Virus record (IMG/VR): IMGVR_UViG_3300020195_000027
Span: 1-64,000 of that record
Length of the DNA: 64,000 nt
DNA from: a virus
Strand: one strand, 5' to 3'
The notes under the pieces are model-generated. The model had not been told where the DNA came from. It searched no databases and saw nothing but the letters and a program-made list of their open reading frames with translations. Below are positions 33,877-43,434 of the stretch, in pieces. Both the position numbers and the translations under genes were made by a program. How positions within the stretch are numbered: the stretch's first letter is position 1; each line of letters starts with the position of its first letter.

Positions 33877-34943
33877 TGAAAATTGGATTCTTTTCTGGGA
33901 GAGCATGGGAAAGTTGGGACGCTACTTCTCCACTTAAAACAGGGATCGGCGGATCTGAAACGTGCTTAGTATATTTATCTAAAGAGCTTGCTAGGTTCGG
34001 TCATGATGTATCTCTATTTATAGATACTGATAAATCTAGCGTGGTGGATAATGTAAAATACTATCCTTTCCCAGATATTAAAGAATCCAAAGAAGAGTTT
34101 GATTTCTTTATTCATTTTAGAACTATTCAAGCATTAGAATTTGCTAAGTCGAATGTTCATATAGGATTTGCTCAAGATACTACTCTGCCAACTCCCGACG
34201 ATAAAAAGGATCTAAGTAACGGTAAATTAAATTATTTATTTAGTCTCTCGAAAGCTCATACTGATTACTTATCAGAACAACACAATTTCCCAATAGAAAA
34301 AATTAGAATGACGGCTAATGGGGTTGATCCAAAACGATATGATAAAAAAGTTGATAAGATTAGAAACACAATTTTTTATTCGTCTTGTCCTTCCAGAGAT
34401 TTAGATAGACTGCTTTGGTTGTCTCAAGACATAGCTAAATATGTTCCTAATTTTAAACTTATTGTAGCTTATGGGATGCAGACTTGGGAGGGCTTACTAA
34501 GGCAGGGCCGTGGGGATTATAAAAAACATTTCGGCACTACGGACATGATGAAGAATTTTCCATGGGTTAAATACATTGGTCGGCAAAATCAAAACGATTT
34601 AGCGGATTTACAAATGGCTTCGAGGGGTTGGTTTTATCCAACATCATTCCCCGAAACATTTTGTATCACGGCTGTCGAAGCGGGATTTGCAAGATGTCCA
34701 ATTCTAACCTCAAATTGTTTTGGCTTGGAAACTACTGTAGGTAGCTCTGGTATCATTATTAAAGAAGAGCCGGAATTTGGGGAGAAGTTTATAGCGCACG
34801 CAATTAGACTATTGACCGATGAGCCATACTGGAGAGAATGGTCTGAAAAAGCCCATAGTGGAATGAAAAAATATACATGGGAAAATGTGGCACTTCAGTG
34901 GGATGAGTTTTTCAAAACTAACAACTGGGAGGATATACAGTGA
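33876..34943 (+). CDS. Glycosyltransferase, GT-B fold (family 4-like)
   Basis: The 355-residue protein has an N-terminal Rossmann-type start (KIGFFSGRAWESW), a GIGGSETCLVYLSKELARFG loop, and a C-terminal donor domain with SLSKAHTDYLSE, RMTANGVDPKRYD, YPTSFPETFCITAVEAGFA (the E-x7-E-like motif) and CPILTSNCFGLETTVG. It would transfer a nucleotide-activated sugar; a phage-encoded target such as the neighbouring tail proteins is plausible. Overlaps its downstream neighbour by four bases. Confidence 0.82.
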   Translation: MKIGFFSGRAWESWDATSPLKTGIGGSETCLVYLSKELARFGHDVSLFIDTDKSSVVDNVKYYPFPDIKESKEEFDFFIHFRTIQALEFAKSNVHIGFAQDTTLPTPDDKKDLSNGKLNYLFSLSKAHTDYLSEQHNFPIEKIRMTANGVDPKRYDKKVDKIRNTIFYSSCPSRDLDRLLWLSQDIAKYVPNFKLIVAYGMQTWEGLLRQGRGDYKKHFGTTDMMKNFPWVKYIGRQNQNDLADLQMASRGWFYPTSFPETFCITAVEAGFARCPILTSNCFGLETTVGSSGIIIKEEPEFGEKFIAHAIRLLTDEPYWREWSEKAHSGMKKYTWENVALQWDEFFKTNNWEDIQ

Positions 34944-35776
34944 GCGACATTAAGTCAGAATCAACGGAATTGGTTAGGGATGAATTAAATAATAACCTTA
35001 TGGCTTTATTGCCCGAAGAACAGATCAAATTTGTTCAAAATGTGGCAGCTAAATTTATGCCTATAAATATTGATGGTAATGGAAAGCAATTCTGGAAAGA
35101 TGTAATCCTTTCCTCAACAAAAGATTATCCGACGGACTCCACGGCGTACTATCAAGTTATTCGAGAGGGCAAAGGCAGAGTATCAAGATTGCTAGATGAG
35201 GCGATTGCCCATCAGGAGCTGCTTTTAGATGTAGAAGAATTGGAAGTTCAAATTAATTGTCTAAACGAATCACTGCTAGAAATGGTGGTTGGTAGTTCCC
35301 AAGAAAAACTAAAGACTATTGAAATAAGACGAGCAGAATTAAAACTAAAACAAAAGAAAATACGGATAGAATTTTCTAAAAATTCAGTGGCTTCTACGCT
35401 CGACGAAATTAAAGATTTTGATGCTCTTGCTGAAGATTACAAGAAATCTGATATTAAAGAATTCAAAGAAGCTAGAGTGGAAGAGATGCAAAAGAAAAAG
35501 GTAGATAGATACTTACACTTTATTTTAACGGGAACTGCGCTATCAAATCCAGAATGGGCATATTATTATAAAGATGGATTTGTTGTTCCACCAGTTGAAG
35601 TTATTCAGCGATTAAAAGATATTGGACATTTTGAATTAGCTAACCAAGAACAGAATAAATTAACGACCTATCAAAATTGGAAATCTGGAATTAAAGTACA
35701 ACCAATTAAACAATTACCCTTGAATGATGATCTGGGCATTAAGATTGTTAGTAAAGAAGAGGCTATGAAGCAATGA
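34940..35776 (+). CDS. Coiled-coil protein between glycosyltransferases
   Basis: The 278-residue product starts at GTG overlapping the previous stop. Residues about 95-190 form a strong coiled coil (LDVEELEVQINCLNESLLEM, KLKTIEIRRAELKLKQKKI). The C-terminal part contains NPEWAYYYKDGFVVPPVEVI. No catalytic motif is seen. Tight coupling on both sides suggests a function linked to the glycosyltransferases. Confidence 0.65.
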   Translation: MSDIKSESTELVRDELNNNLMALLPEEQIKFVQNVAAKFMPINIDGNGKQFWKDVILSSTKDYPTDSTAYYQVIREGKGRVSRLLDEAIAHQELLLDVEELEVQINCLNESLLEMVVGSSQEKLKTIEIRRAELKLKQKKIRIEFSKNSVASTLDEIKDFDALAEDYKKSDIKEFKEARVEEMQKKKVDRYLHFILTGTALSNPEWAYYYKDGFVVPPVEVIQRLKDIGHFELANQEQNKLTTYQNWKSGIKVQPIKQLPLNDDLGIKIVSKEEAMKQ

Positions 35777-36453
35777 GCAACATATTCATGAGCCAGCCTG
35801 GATTTTTGGGATGGACACATCAAAAAAATGTAAACTCCATGCTATCAATGTCGAAGGAACACCACATAAGATTTAGATTTATCGAGAACTGTTCTTTAAT
35901 TACTCTCGGAAGATCAGATCATATAAGTCTTTTTTTAAAAGAAAAAGAGTACGACTATTTCCTTTCTGTTGACAACGATATGTTAATTCATCCTCCTGGG
36001 TGTTTAGATTTAATGATTAGAAAATTAAAAACATTAGGTGGATTAAGTATCATAGGAGCAGTGTATGCAAAAAAAGCTCACGATGTTAATGGTCACTGTC
36101 CCGTAAATGGGACTAGATTAGATGAATCTGAACCGTGGGTCATGGACGGTCGTTTAGTTGAGATGGAAAATTTACCAACTGGATTTATGCTTGTACCTCG
36201 TGATGTTGTTTGCGCAATGGTTGAGTCATATCCTATGCTAGAATACAAAGCTAATGACGGAAATCAATCGTGGGCTTTGTATATACGAATTGTTGAAAAT
36301 AAAATGTTTTATTCAGAGGACTTTAGTTTTTGCAAACGAGCTAGAGATATTGGAGTTAAAATTTGGGCTGATACAGGTATATCAATAGGACACGTCGGTA
36401 ATTTCCTCTATACGTTACAACATTTAATACCAAACGAAAACGAGAAGAGTTAA
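35773..36453 (+). CDS. Glycosyltransferase, GT-A fold (family 2-like)
   Basis: The 226-residue protein has the GT-A pattern: YFLSVDNDMLIHP with a DND metal-binding motif (about residues 56-61), GAVYAKKA, MENLPTGFMLVPRDV (acceptor loop), YSEDFSFCKRARDIGVKIW and a C-terminal GHVGNF. It is short for a family 2 enzyme, as common in phages. Together with the 33876 enzyme it forms a two-step glycosylation cassette inside the tail region. Confidence 0.78.
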   Translation: MSNIFMSQPGFLGWTHQKNVNSMLSMSKEHHIRFRFIENCSLITLGRSDHISLFLKEKEYDYFLSVDNDMLIHPPGCLDLMIRKLKTLGGLSIIGAVYAKKAHDVNGHCPVNGTRLDESEPWVMDGRLVEMENLPTGFMLVPRDVVCAMVESYPMLEYKANDGNQSWALYIRIVENKMFYSEDFSFCKRARDIGVKIWADTGISIGHVGNFLYTLQHLIPNENEKS

Positions 36454-36782
36454 TGAACGACCTACTAAGCCAGGCCTTAATGAGCCTCTTTAGTGGAAGT
36501 GTAGTTGCTGGAGTGATGACGTTTTTTATGAAGCGAATGATTTCAGAATATGACTCTAAACACAAAAAGACCGAGGACAGTCTTGGTTTAACCACAGCCC
36601 AATATCATGAATTGGATAAAAAACTAATATCAATTCAATCTGACATCAGAGATGTGGCAAAAACAAAAGACCAAATTGCAATTCAGGAAAAGTCTATTTG
36701 GGCTTTGGATTCTCAAATGAAAGCAGCGTGGAGGTATATAGATTCCGCTGATAAAAAAAGAGCGTCTGACCGTGACGAATAG
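36453..36782 (+). CDS. Small membrane-anchored coiled-coil protein
   Basis: The 109-residue product has one N-terminal hydrophobic segment (ALMSLFSGSVVAGVMTFFM, about 8-26), then a coiled coil through residue 85. This topology fits an inner-membrane spanin or a holin-like protein, but no lysis motif is definitive. Confidence 0.55.
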   Translation: MNDLLSQALMSLFSGSVVAGVMTFFMKRMISEYDSKHKKTEDSLGLTTAQYHELDKKLISIQSDIRDVAKTKDQIAIQEKSIWALDSQMKAAWRYIDSADKKRASDRDE

Positions 36783-36790
36783 GGGGGCTG

Positions 36791-37708
36791 GTGGAAAACA
36801 TATTCTTCTTTTTTTGGAACCTGAAAGCAATAGTAGTTGGATATTTTAGATATAAAGAAATAATGAAGGGTCCTCAAATCATGAAAACAACCGTAGGGGC
36901 CTGTATGCCTAACGGTGATGGTGATTTTGAAAAAGCAAACAAAATGGGTGCTGCGTTTTATCGTTTTGGAATAAACGAAGCTAAAAAAGTTAAGAACATT
37001 AGCTCCATGAGTGGTCCATACGCTCTTTTGATGGATGGAGTGAGCGATAAAGAATACTTGGCGTTAGCTGAAAGAATCAGGGACGCTTGGAATACCCTAA
37101 AGATCAAACCTGAGATAATACTTTGCTCAAACGAAAACAACCATATTTCATACACAACACCCAAAAACGTACGGGCTATATTAAACAATACAATTCACGT
37201 TCCAATCGTAAAGGGTCCATTTAGATGCGCGGTTGAGAGTGATGCAAGAAAGAAATACTATAGGCTTTTAAAAAACAAAAGTGAGCTTGATAGTCCTAGG
37301 CTCCCAGAGGTTTTCAATTATTATGAGAAGCCGCATTGGGAGGGAAACAAACGCGAAAACCTTCGCAGAAGATGTGTTTTCACATATATAGTCACCGAGC
37401 TCAGGAAATATGGAATTACAACATTCTACGTTACCGAGTTCCACGACGGCACAAAAGAAAAAGTAATAGTAATTCCAAAAAAAGAATTAAGACCTTTCAC
37501 CATAAATACAGAGGGGTCAAAAGACGGTGACGAAATAGTACAGGATTATGGGGTTGTTTACGCGGTGAAAAGACATGAGGGTGATTTTGTTTTTGCATCT
37601 AAAGACGGAATTGAATCGATTTTGAATTTTTTCGGTCGCCTTGAGATCAGGGCTGCCATGTATTATTGCGCTCCGTTTATCGGTAGAAATGGAAATACGG
37701 TAGCATGA
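36791..37708 (+). CDS. Unknown protein, possible TIM-barrel glycosidase-like
   Basis: The GTG start at 36791 follows a G-rich ribosome site; an in-frame ATG at about 36863 is an alternative. The 305-residue product has an aromatic N-terminal segment (FFFFWNLKAIVVGYF) and a body with FYRFGIN, PEIILCSNENNHISY and ITTFYVTEFHDG, a pattern reminiscent of glycoside hydrolase barrels with an NEN acid motif. This is a weak resemblance only. Confidence 0.5.
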   Translation: MENIFFFFWNLKAIVVGYFRYKEIMKGPQIMKTTVGACMPNGDGDFEKANKMGAAFYRFGINEAKKVKNISSMSGPYALLMDGVSDKEYLALAERIRDAWNTLKIKPEIILCSNENNHISYTTPKNVRAILNNTIHVPIVKGPFRCAVESDARKKYYRLLKNKSELDSPRLPEVFNYYEKPHWEGNKRENLRRRCVFTYIVTELRKYGITTFYVTEFHDGTKEKVIVIPKKELRPFTINTEGSKDGDEIVQDYGVVYAVKRHEGDFVFASKDGIESILNFFGRLEIRAAMYYCAPFIGRNGNTVA

Positions 37709-37863
37709 TAGAAAAGTTTGAAGAATTTATCTTTGATTTAACTTGGGATCTTAAGTTTAAGATAAGGTTTTCTCATTGCGAGCAAGAAAAAGAATATTCC
37801 ATGAAAATGTTAGGGTTTATAGAACAATTATTACAAAAGCATGGTCTTGAGGAGTTGCTGTGA
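37705..37863 (+). CDS. 52-codon small gene
   Basis: ATG 37705 overlaps the upstream stop (ATGA) and the TGA overlaps the next start (GTGA at 37860). It encodes an acidic helical peptide (EKFEEFIFDLTWDLKFK, then GFIEQLLQKHGLEELL). Start-stop overlaps on both sides make translation likely. Function is unknown. Confidence 0.6.
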   Translation: MIEKFEEFIFDLTWDLKFKIRFSHCEQEKEYSMKMLGFIEQLLQKHGLEELL

Positions 37864-40800
37864 GTTGTGGGAATGGCGGCAGGACGCACTGGATTTATTC
37901 TGGAAATCAAGTTGGATACTTAAACTTTGTTGGACTAATGAATTTCGTGGCTGGTGGTCCAGATGGTTCTGGAATATCGGCGGGAAAATTAGTTTCACAA
38001 TTTATTAGACCTCCGATTTCACGGGAACCGTGGAACGATTCAGACGCTCAACTTAATCAGCAATTATTAGACGCTTCTTTTCCTTTTATTCAATTAAATT
38101 GGATTGCAAATATTGACATTGGAAATGGTGTCCTCTTTAGGGTTTCAGATAAAAATGTTTACGTTGAAGATTCCGATGGAACTCCTAGATTTTATGAGGC
38201 TAGGGCTGACAGTGGTCCAACATTATTGCTAACCAATGGCGAATGGCTTGCGCCTAGTTTTGAAATAGGTGATTTGAGTCTTAAATTAAATAATCGAGAT
38301 GGCTTCTTTAATAAATATCTTGCCCAGGGTGATGAATACAATCAGTGGATGGGCGGGAGAATTGATGTCTTAGTGGGCTTTGGTGAAAAAATATCAAACT
38401 ACTTCAATGTTTTCACCGGCTTCATAGCTTCCAAAAAAGGAATCACAGTAACAGATAAGGACATTAGCATAAGGGCTTATGACCTATTTGAAAATGATGA
38501 GGTGCCAATACCTGCAACAGTTTTCGATAATATAAGCTATCCAGATATTCAGGAAGGGGCTTCAGGAAAGTCAGTTCCTCTTGTTTATGGGGACTGGAGC
38601 GAAGAGGTTGGGGACTTTGGAGAAATTCCAGGATTTTGCACTAACGCTTTTGCGGACATTCCCGCAAACTTCATATTTCAAATATCCCAAAATCAATTAT
38701 TTGAGATCGGGGATGTTTATTTGCACCGAGGGGACAGAGTTGCTGGGTCTATTGAGGGTCCAATTCTTTTAGACGACACTCAGTTTACAAAGAGTCCTGA
38801 ATTTGGGCAAATAGTAATCCCTGCAAACGCTCCAGCACTTACAGATTTCGCTGTGGTAATAGATAACTCACAAGCGGGGTCTGGATCTGGATTAAATGAA
38901 ATAACTTCAAACACAGCGGAATTAAACTTTATCATTAAGGGTGTTAAGGCTAACGATAAAGTTTTCAAAACAAAAACATCAGAGGTTGCTGTTGTATTTT
39001 CAGTGGCATCAAACCAATTAATTTTAACTGGTGGAATAACTTTTGATGAAAATGACGAGTATTCCATAAGAACAAAAAACTATTCTTACTTTAAGGGCGA
39101 CAAGCTAAGCGTGTTTTGCAAAGGAAAGAATGTAAGGAACATTTCACTTAATCGCTTGTCAGATGCGGGTCTTGGAGCTTCTGTTCCAAGGGGTCTAACG
39201 GTTGGTCTTGATGGAACATATTGGTTCTGTGATAATGACTCCCAAAAAATATACCAAGTTACGTTTAAAAACGAATTAGTTAAACAAATCAACTACTTAG
39301 ACATATCTCCTGAGATAACTTCTATCTCAGGATTCAGTATTCAAACAGACAATACCCTTTGGATATTCGACGATCTGCAAAGCAAAATATATCGATGGTT
39401 AATTGATGATCAGGCTCTGGGCCTTTCTTTTTCTACGGTTGATATTTTTGGCTTGGGAACCGCTCTAACAAGTGGCTCTGGTCTTACGGTTGATACTGGA
39501 AATTTAATTTATATCGTTGATAATTTCAGCGGTGAGTTTTACGTAATAAATCCCTTTGCCAATCCTGCTCCCACGCTTGTTTATCAGTGGAACAGAAGCG
39601 CATTTGAGGCTTCGGCAGTAGACATTTATGACCTTTCGGTTGATGTGAATCTTCAGGAGGTATTGGTAGCGGACAGGAATAATCAAAAGTATTATAGAAT
39701 AGACGCTACTAATGGCTCATTTATAACAGAATATGCGTTTTCATTAATAGCAGATAACGCCACTTTCATAGTTGGAATAAGTGCCGCGCAGGACGGGACA
39801 GTGTTTCTGCTAAACAGAGAAAACAATACGCTTTATAATTTCAACGAAGAGCCGGATGCTTCAAACAATGCTGGATTCATTTGCAGAGATTTGGTTCAGG
39901 CATATACTGGCAAGGTTTCGAGCGACTTTGACCTTAACTTCAATCAAACCAGTAGAGAAGATTTATCTAAATACAAATGCAGAGTCTACATAGACAGTAA
40001 AACAAATGTAATAACTGCGGTAAATAAAATCCTACAGCAATATAATACTGTTCTTTACATCAAGTTCACAAGATATGCCCTTTTTCACATTACGTTTGAT
40101 AACTTCAGAGAAGACGGGGGGTTAATAAACGAGGGTGACATACAAGAAAACTCATTCAAAGCCAATAAAGAGTACGGTCAATATTTCAATTCTGCGTTTG
40201 GAGATTATGCCGATCTTCCTTTTAGTCAAGGAAAAACAAGATCAGACACATACGTTTCACCAAAGGGCATAGAGTTCGCAGGAAAAGAAATATCTAAGCG
40301 AATAGATATGCCCAACGTGTATTTGAGAAACGATGTTGATAAGCTAATGCCTTTATTTGTAAGATTAGCCGCTCCAGAGCCGGAATTTTTGACATTTACC
40401 ACTTCGTGGAGATTCATATTTACCCAACTAACTCAATTTTTCAGAATGAACTTCTACGAAATGCCAGATTGTGAGACTGGATTAAAAAAGGGTGGTAGAA
40501 GGTTTGAAAAAATACCCTGCTTCATAAGAGAATTAAGTTTTGATTTAACTTCATTCACAATTCAAGTAAAGGCATGGTCTTTGGGCACTACACAGTTTGG
40601 AACATTCATTCCTAATGGTCCTTTTGCTGGGGGCGAAAGTGATAAAATAGTTTTAACCAATCTTGGAACCGTAGGATATATTGCGCCTGTCGGATATATT
40701 ACTGCCGCTACTGTCAATTCAATAACAATCGCAGATGTTGGTGGAGATAACGCAGAAAACAGAACCGCTCCCGTTGTGGGTAAGGCCTGGCTTCCTGGAT

Positions 40801-41144
40801 ACAGGGTTGCCATAATAGATGCCATCACTCAGGCGGCTGTTGAACACCCAACAATTAGCTCGGTGGTTGGTCAGGTAATAACTTTTACCGAAAACTTAGC
40901 GGCTCCTGTTGTGCCAAGCGTTTTAAACTCGGCGGGATTCGTCGTTGGCGGGTACTATGTTAAGTATGCAAATTACGAGTTTACTTCAGCAGATCAAAAA
41001 GATGATTACGCTTATTTTGGCCGTCCCGAAGTCGGTTACCCAACGTCGGGTTCTCAAGAGGTGGAGGAGCAACGTGCTGGACTTCACTCGTTTGAAGATG
41101 ATCGGCAACCGTACGTCCTCTTCCCCGCAGGATTTGTCCCGTGA
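37860..41144 (+). CDS. Tail tip hub protein with inserted beta-propeller
   Basis: The 1094-residue protein starts at GTG 37860. Residues 1-430 resemble siphovirus tail hubs (EIGDLSLKLNNRDGFF, FTGFIASKKGI, VPLVYGDW). About 443-665 hold five NHL-like blades (GLTVGLDGTYWFCDN, FSIQTDNTLWIFDD, GLTVDTGNLIYIVDN, SVDVNLQEVLVADRN, ISAAQDGTVFLLNRE). About 670-920 resume the hub (KYKCRVYIDSKTNVI, ELSFDLTSFTIQVKAWSLG), and a Gly/Ala-rich beta C-terminus follows. It likely closes the tail tube and anchors fibres. Confidence 0.68.
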   Translation: MSCGNGGRTHWIYSGNQVGYLNFVGLMNFVAGGPDGSGISAGKLVSQFIRPPISREPWNDSDAQLNQQLLDASFPFIQLNWIANIDIGNGVLFRVSDKNVYVEDSDGTPRFYEARADSGPTLLLTNGEWLAPSFEIGDLSLKLNNRDGFFNKYLAQGDEYNQWMGGRIDVLVGFGEKISNYFNVFTGFIASKKGITVTDKDISIRAYDLFENDEVPIPATVFDNISYPDIQEGASGKSVPLVYGDWSEEVGDFGEIPGFCTNAFADIPANFIFQISQNQLFEIGDVYLHRGDRVAGSIEGPILLDDTQFTKSPEFGQIVIPANAPALTDFAVVIDNSQAGSGSGLNEITSNTAELNFIIKGVKANDKVFKTKTSEVAVVFSVASNQLILTGGITFDENDEYSIRTKNYSYFKGDKLSVFCKGKNVRNISLNRLSDAGLGASVPRGLTVGLDGTYWFCDNDSQKIYQVTFKNELVKQINYLDISPEITSISGFSIQTDNTLWIFDDLQSKIYRWLIDDQALGLSFSTVDIFGLGTALTSGSGLTVDTGNLIYIVDNFSGEFYVINPFANPAPTLVYQWNRSAFEASAVDIYDLSVDVNLQEVLVADRNNQKYYRIDATNGSFITEYAFSLIADNATFIVGISAAQDGTVFLLNRENNTLYNFNEEPDASNNAGFICRDLVQAYTGKVSSDFDLNFNQTSREDLSKYKCRVYIDSKTNVITAVNKILQQYNTVLYIKFTRYALFHITFDNFREDGGLINEGDIQENSFKANKEYGQYFNSAFGDYADLPFSQGKTRSDTYVSPKGIEFAGKEISKRIDMPNVYLRNDVDKLMPLFVRLAAPEPEFLTFTTSWRFIFTQLTQFFRMNFYEMPDCETGLKKGGRRFEKIPCFIRELSFDLTSFTIQVKAWSLGTTQFGTFIPNGPFAGGESDKIVLTNLGTVGYIAPVGYITAATVNSITIADVGGDNAENRTAPVVGKAWLPGYRVAIIDAITQAAVEHPTISSVVGQVITFTENLAAPVVPSVLNSAGFVVGGYYVKYANYEFTSADQKDDYAYFGRPEVGYPTSGSQEVEEQRAGLHSFEDDRQPYVLFPAGFVP

Positions 41145-41204
41145 AAAAGTGTTTGGCTTACGGACTGGTGAGCCTGTTAAGAAAAGAAAAAAGGAGTTGA
41201 TTCC

Positions 41205-41729
41205 ATGATAACAATTCCAGAAAAAAAACCAGAGCTACTAAAAAACCTTGAGGTGGATTTTGGAACAACTATTGCTCAGTCAATTTGGCAGCGGGTAGCT
41301 TGGCAGTTAAATTTCATGAGCGCGTCCGTTCCAATTGGTCTGATAATGTATTTTTATCAATCTCAAACTCTGGCTGGTGGGGGCTCGATTCCCGCACCAG
41401 TAGGTACTTGGCAGTTTTGTGATGGGGTTTCTATTACAGATGCAGACTCTCCTTTATTTGGACAAAACACCCCGGATTTTAGATTGCTTATTAAGAAGCA
41501 GGATACTCCTATTTTAACTACTGGTGGGGTTGCCACTCATGACTTGGCTCATGATCACGAGGGGTTCACTGGATTTACAACAGATCTTGAGGCTGGAAAT
41601 TTTCGAACGGATTTTGGATTCGATAAGGCTCAGGGGAATAGCCATCGACACGCAATTTTAAGTGCGCTTGGAGACATCAGCACACTTCCGCCTTATGTTG
41701 AGCTTCAACCGTACATGAGGATAAAATAA
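41205..41729 (+). CDS. Tail collar-like protein 1
   Basis: The 174-residue protein has the phage tail-collar pattern: PIGLIMYFYQSQT, GTWQFCDGVSITDADSPLFG, TPDFRLL, and a His-rich DLAHDHEGF near the C-terminal third. ELQPYMRIK closes it. It starts a tandem of three paralogues. Such proteins form short fibre tips, usually binding metal through histidines. Confidence 0.72.
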   Translation: MITIPEKKPELLKNLEVDFGTTIAQSIWQRVAWQLNFMSASVPIGLIMYFYQSQTLAGGGSIPAPVGTWQFCDGVSITDADSPLFGQNTPDFRLLIKKQDTPILTTGGVATHDLAHDHEGFTGFTTDLEAGNFRTDFGFDKAQGNSHRHAILSALGDISTLPPYVELQPYMRIK

Positions 41730-42241
41730 TGCCCGTAGAAATAATAAACGATGACCTTGGAAACTTTGGGGACATATCTTCTCAGGAGTTGGCGTTAAAA
41801 TTAAAAAATTCTTTGGACCTAATTGACAAAATGCTTCCCGTTGGGTGGATTGCTCCCATCATGGTGAACATGGCAGGGGTGTTACCAGATCCTAATATTT
41901 GGCAATTATGCGACGGGTCCGAAATAACAAATCCCAACAGTCCTCTCAGGAGCATTCCTGGCACGCCCAGGTTCTCTCCCAATCTATCGGACAGGTTTTT
42001 ACGGATGACTACTACCCTTGGTCTGGTTGGCGATTCTGGGGGCGTTAAGGCGCATAGTTTTCAACATGATCATGGCGGTCGAACAACAGAGCATGAATCA
42101 CAAGAGGGCGCGGACTCTTCCAAGAGTGGTTTGGAAAATACTGCGTTTACCCATAAGCACACTGTTGTAAGCTCTCTCCCTGGAGACAAACAAATGGAGC
42201 CGCCGTTTATACAAGTTCAATTTTATATAAAGATACAGTGA
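41729..42241 (+). CDS. Tail collar-like protein 2
   Basis: Paralogue of the preceding gene (170 residues), overlapping it by one base. Shared features: LPVGWIAPIMVNMAG, WQLCDGSEITNPNSPL, FSPNLSDRFLRM, SFQHDHGG and the final VQFYIKIQ. Confidence 0.72.
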   Translation: MPVEIINDDLGNFGDISSQELALKLKNSLDLIDKMLPVGWIAPIMVNMAGVLPDPNIWQLCDGSEITNPNSPLRSIPGTPRFSPNLSDRFLRMTTTLGLVGDSGGVKAHSFQHDHGGRTTEHESQEGADSSKSGLENTAFTHKHTVVSSLPGDKQMEPPFIQVQFYIKIQ

Positions 42242-42247
42242 GGAAAA

Positions 42248-42790
42248 ATGGCACAAATAACACCACCAATTTTTACATATATTCATGACGAAGAAACCAA
42301 CTATAAAATAAGCAAATCCGAGGAATTGGCCAGAAAAATTATTCACGATACTAACTACATGAGCGGGGTACTTCCGCTTGGTCAAATAATGACCGCGAAT
42401 ATAAATCAAGTTGGTGCTATACCAATAAATCTAAATGTTTGGCAGCTATGCGATGGCTCCGAAATAGTAAACCCCGCCTCCCCATTGAGAAGTATAGGGG
42501 TAAATATAAGGTTTACGCCAAATATGCCCGATACTTTCATGCGAGGAGCAAACACAGTTACGGGAAATCCTACGGGAGGTTCTCAGAACTTTAATTTAGC
42601 CCATGATCACTCTGGGGGAACTCAGGGAGACGATCCAAGCGGATTAACAGCGTATCAGGATGACGGAGATCCTGGTGCGAGAAGGTACAGGGAGAGTCAC
42701 GGGCATGGGCTTGGTCCTCCAGCAATAGGAAATATCGTAATTGATTTTCCAAAGTGGTTTAAGGTTGCTCCATACATGAAAATACAGTGA
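42248..42790 (+). CDS. Tail collar-like protein 3
   Basis: Third paralogue (180 residues). Shared features: LPLGQIMTANINQVG, WQLCDGSEIVNPASPLRSI, FTPNMPDTFMRGAN, NLAHDHSGG and the final VAPYMKIQ. AGGA precedes the ATG. The triplication mirrors that of the Kelch genes. Confidence 0.72.
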   Translation: MAQITPPIFTYIHDEETNYKISKSEELARKIIHDTNYMSGVLPLGQIMTANINQVGAIPINLNVWQLCDGSEIVNPASPLRSIGVNIRFTPNMPDTFMRGANTVTGNPTGGSQNFNLAHDHSGGTQGDDPSGLTAYQDDGDPGARRYRESHGHGLGPPAIGNIVIDFPKWFKVAPYMKIQ

Positions 42791-42797
42791 GGGAGTT

Positions 42798-43385
42798 ATG
42801 ACAGGAACATATAATTTAAAAGCTCAAATATTTGTAGAAGCTGCTTTAAAGTTTGTTGGAGTAACCGAGAATGGCGGCGACAACAGGGGTCCAGAGGTTG
42901 AAATGTTTCAAAAGGCTGTTGATGGAAAGGCGGCTCAAGAGGCTTGGTGTCTTGGGTTTTCTCAATATTGTGTAAGGGAAGCAGATAAAAAATACTCAGA
43001 ACTTTTTGAGGGGACTACTCCAAAAAACATATTGTTTCAAACCGAACACGTTCTTACGCTGTGGAATAAAACTCCAAAAGAAAACAGAATAGAAAAGCCG
43101 CACGTTGGTTGTTTGATTTTGTGGAACTATTACAAGGATGGAAAACAAACGACGCTCGGACACGTTGGAATAGTATCAAAAATAATTGATGATACGTTTT
43201 GCCAATCAGTAGAGGGTAACACGTCGCCATCAAACTCAGTGCAAAGAAATGGTGACGGGGTGTACCTAAAAACCAGAGCATACAGTAGCACAGCGTCAAA
43301 CATGCGCATACTTGGATTTATTAGCTGTTGGGATGTAAATTTTGACCACGACAGAAGATTAAGACAAATTATTCCGCTGGTGTAA
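42798..43385 (+). CDS. CHAP-domain endolysin
   Basis: The 195-residue protein has the CHAP cysteine peptidase/amidase triad: Cys51 in EAWCLGFSQYC, His122 in TLGHVGIV, and a Glu-Gly-Asn (139-141) in SVEGNTSPSN. It lacks a signal peptide and a separate wall-binding domain, which fits a holin-dependent lysin of a Gram-negative-type phage. GGGAG precedes the ATG. Confidence 0.85.
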   Translation: MTGTYNLKAQIFVEAALKFVGVTENGGDNRGPEVEMFQKAVDGKAAQEAWCLGFSQYCVREADKKYSELFEGTTPKNILFQTEHVLTLWNKTPKENRIEKPHVGCLILWNYYKDGKQTTLGHVGIVSKIIDDTFCQSVEGNTSPSNSVQRNGDGVYLKTRAYSSTASNMRILGFISCWDVNFDHDRRLRQIIPLV

Positions 43386-43406
43386 TAAAAAAGGTTTGTA
43401 ATATCT

Positions 43407-43417
43407 TTGATTATCAA
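43407..43417. repeat. TTGATTATCAA palindrome before sigma-like gene
   Basis: A perfect 11-bp palindrome lies in the 49-base gap before the 43435 gene. It may be an operator or promoter element for the last part of the late operon. Confidence 0.35.
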
Positions 43418-43434
43418 ACAGAATTTATTACATA

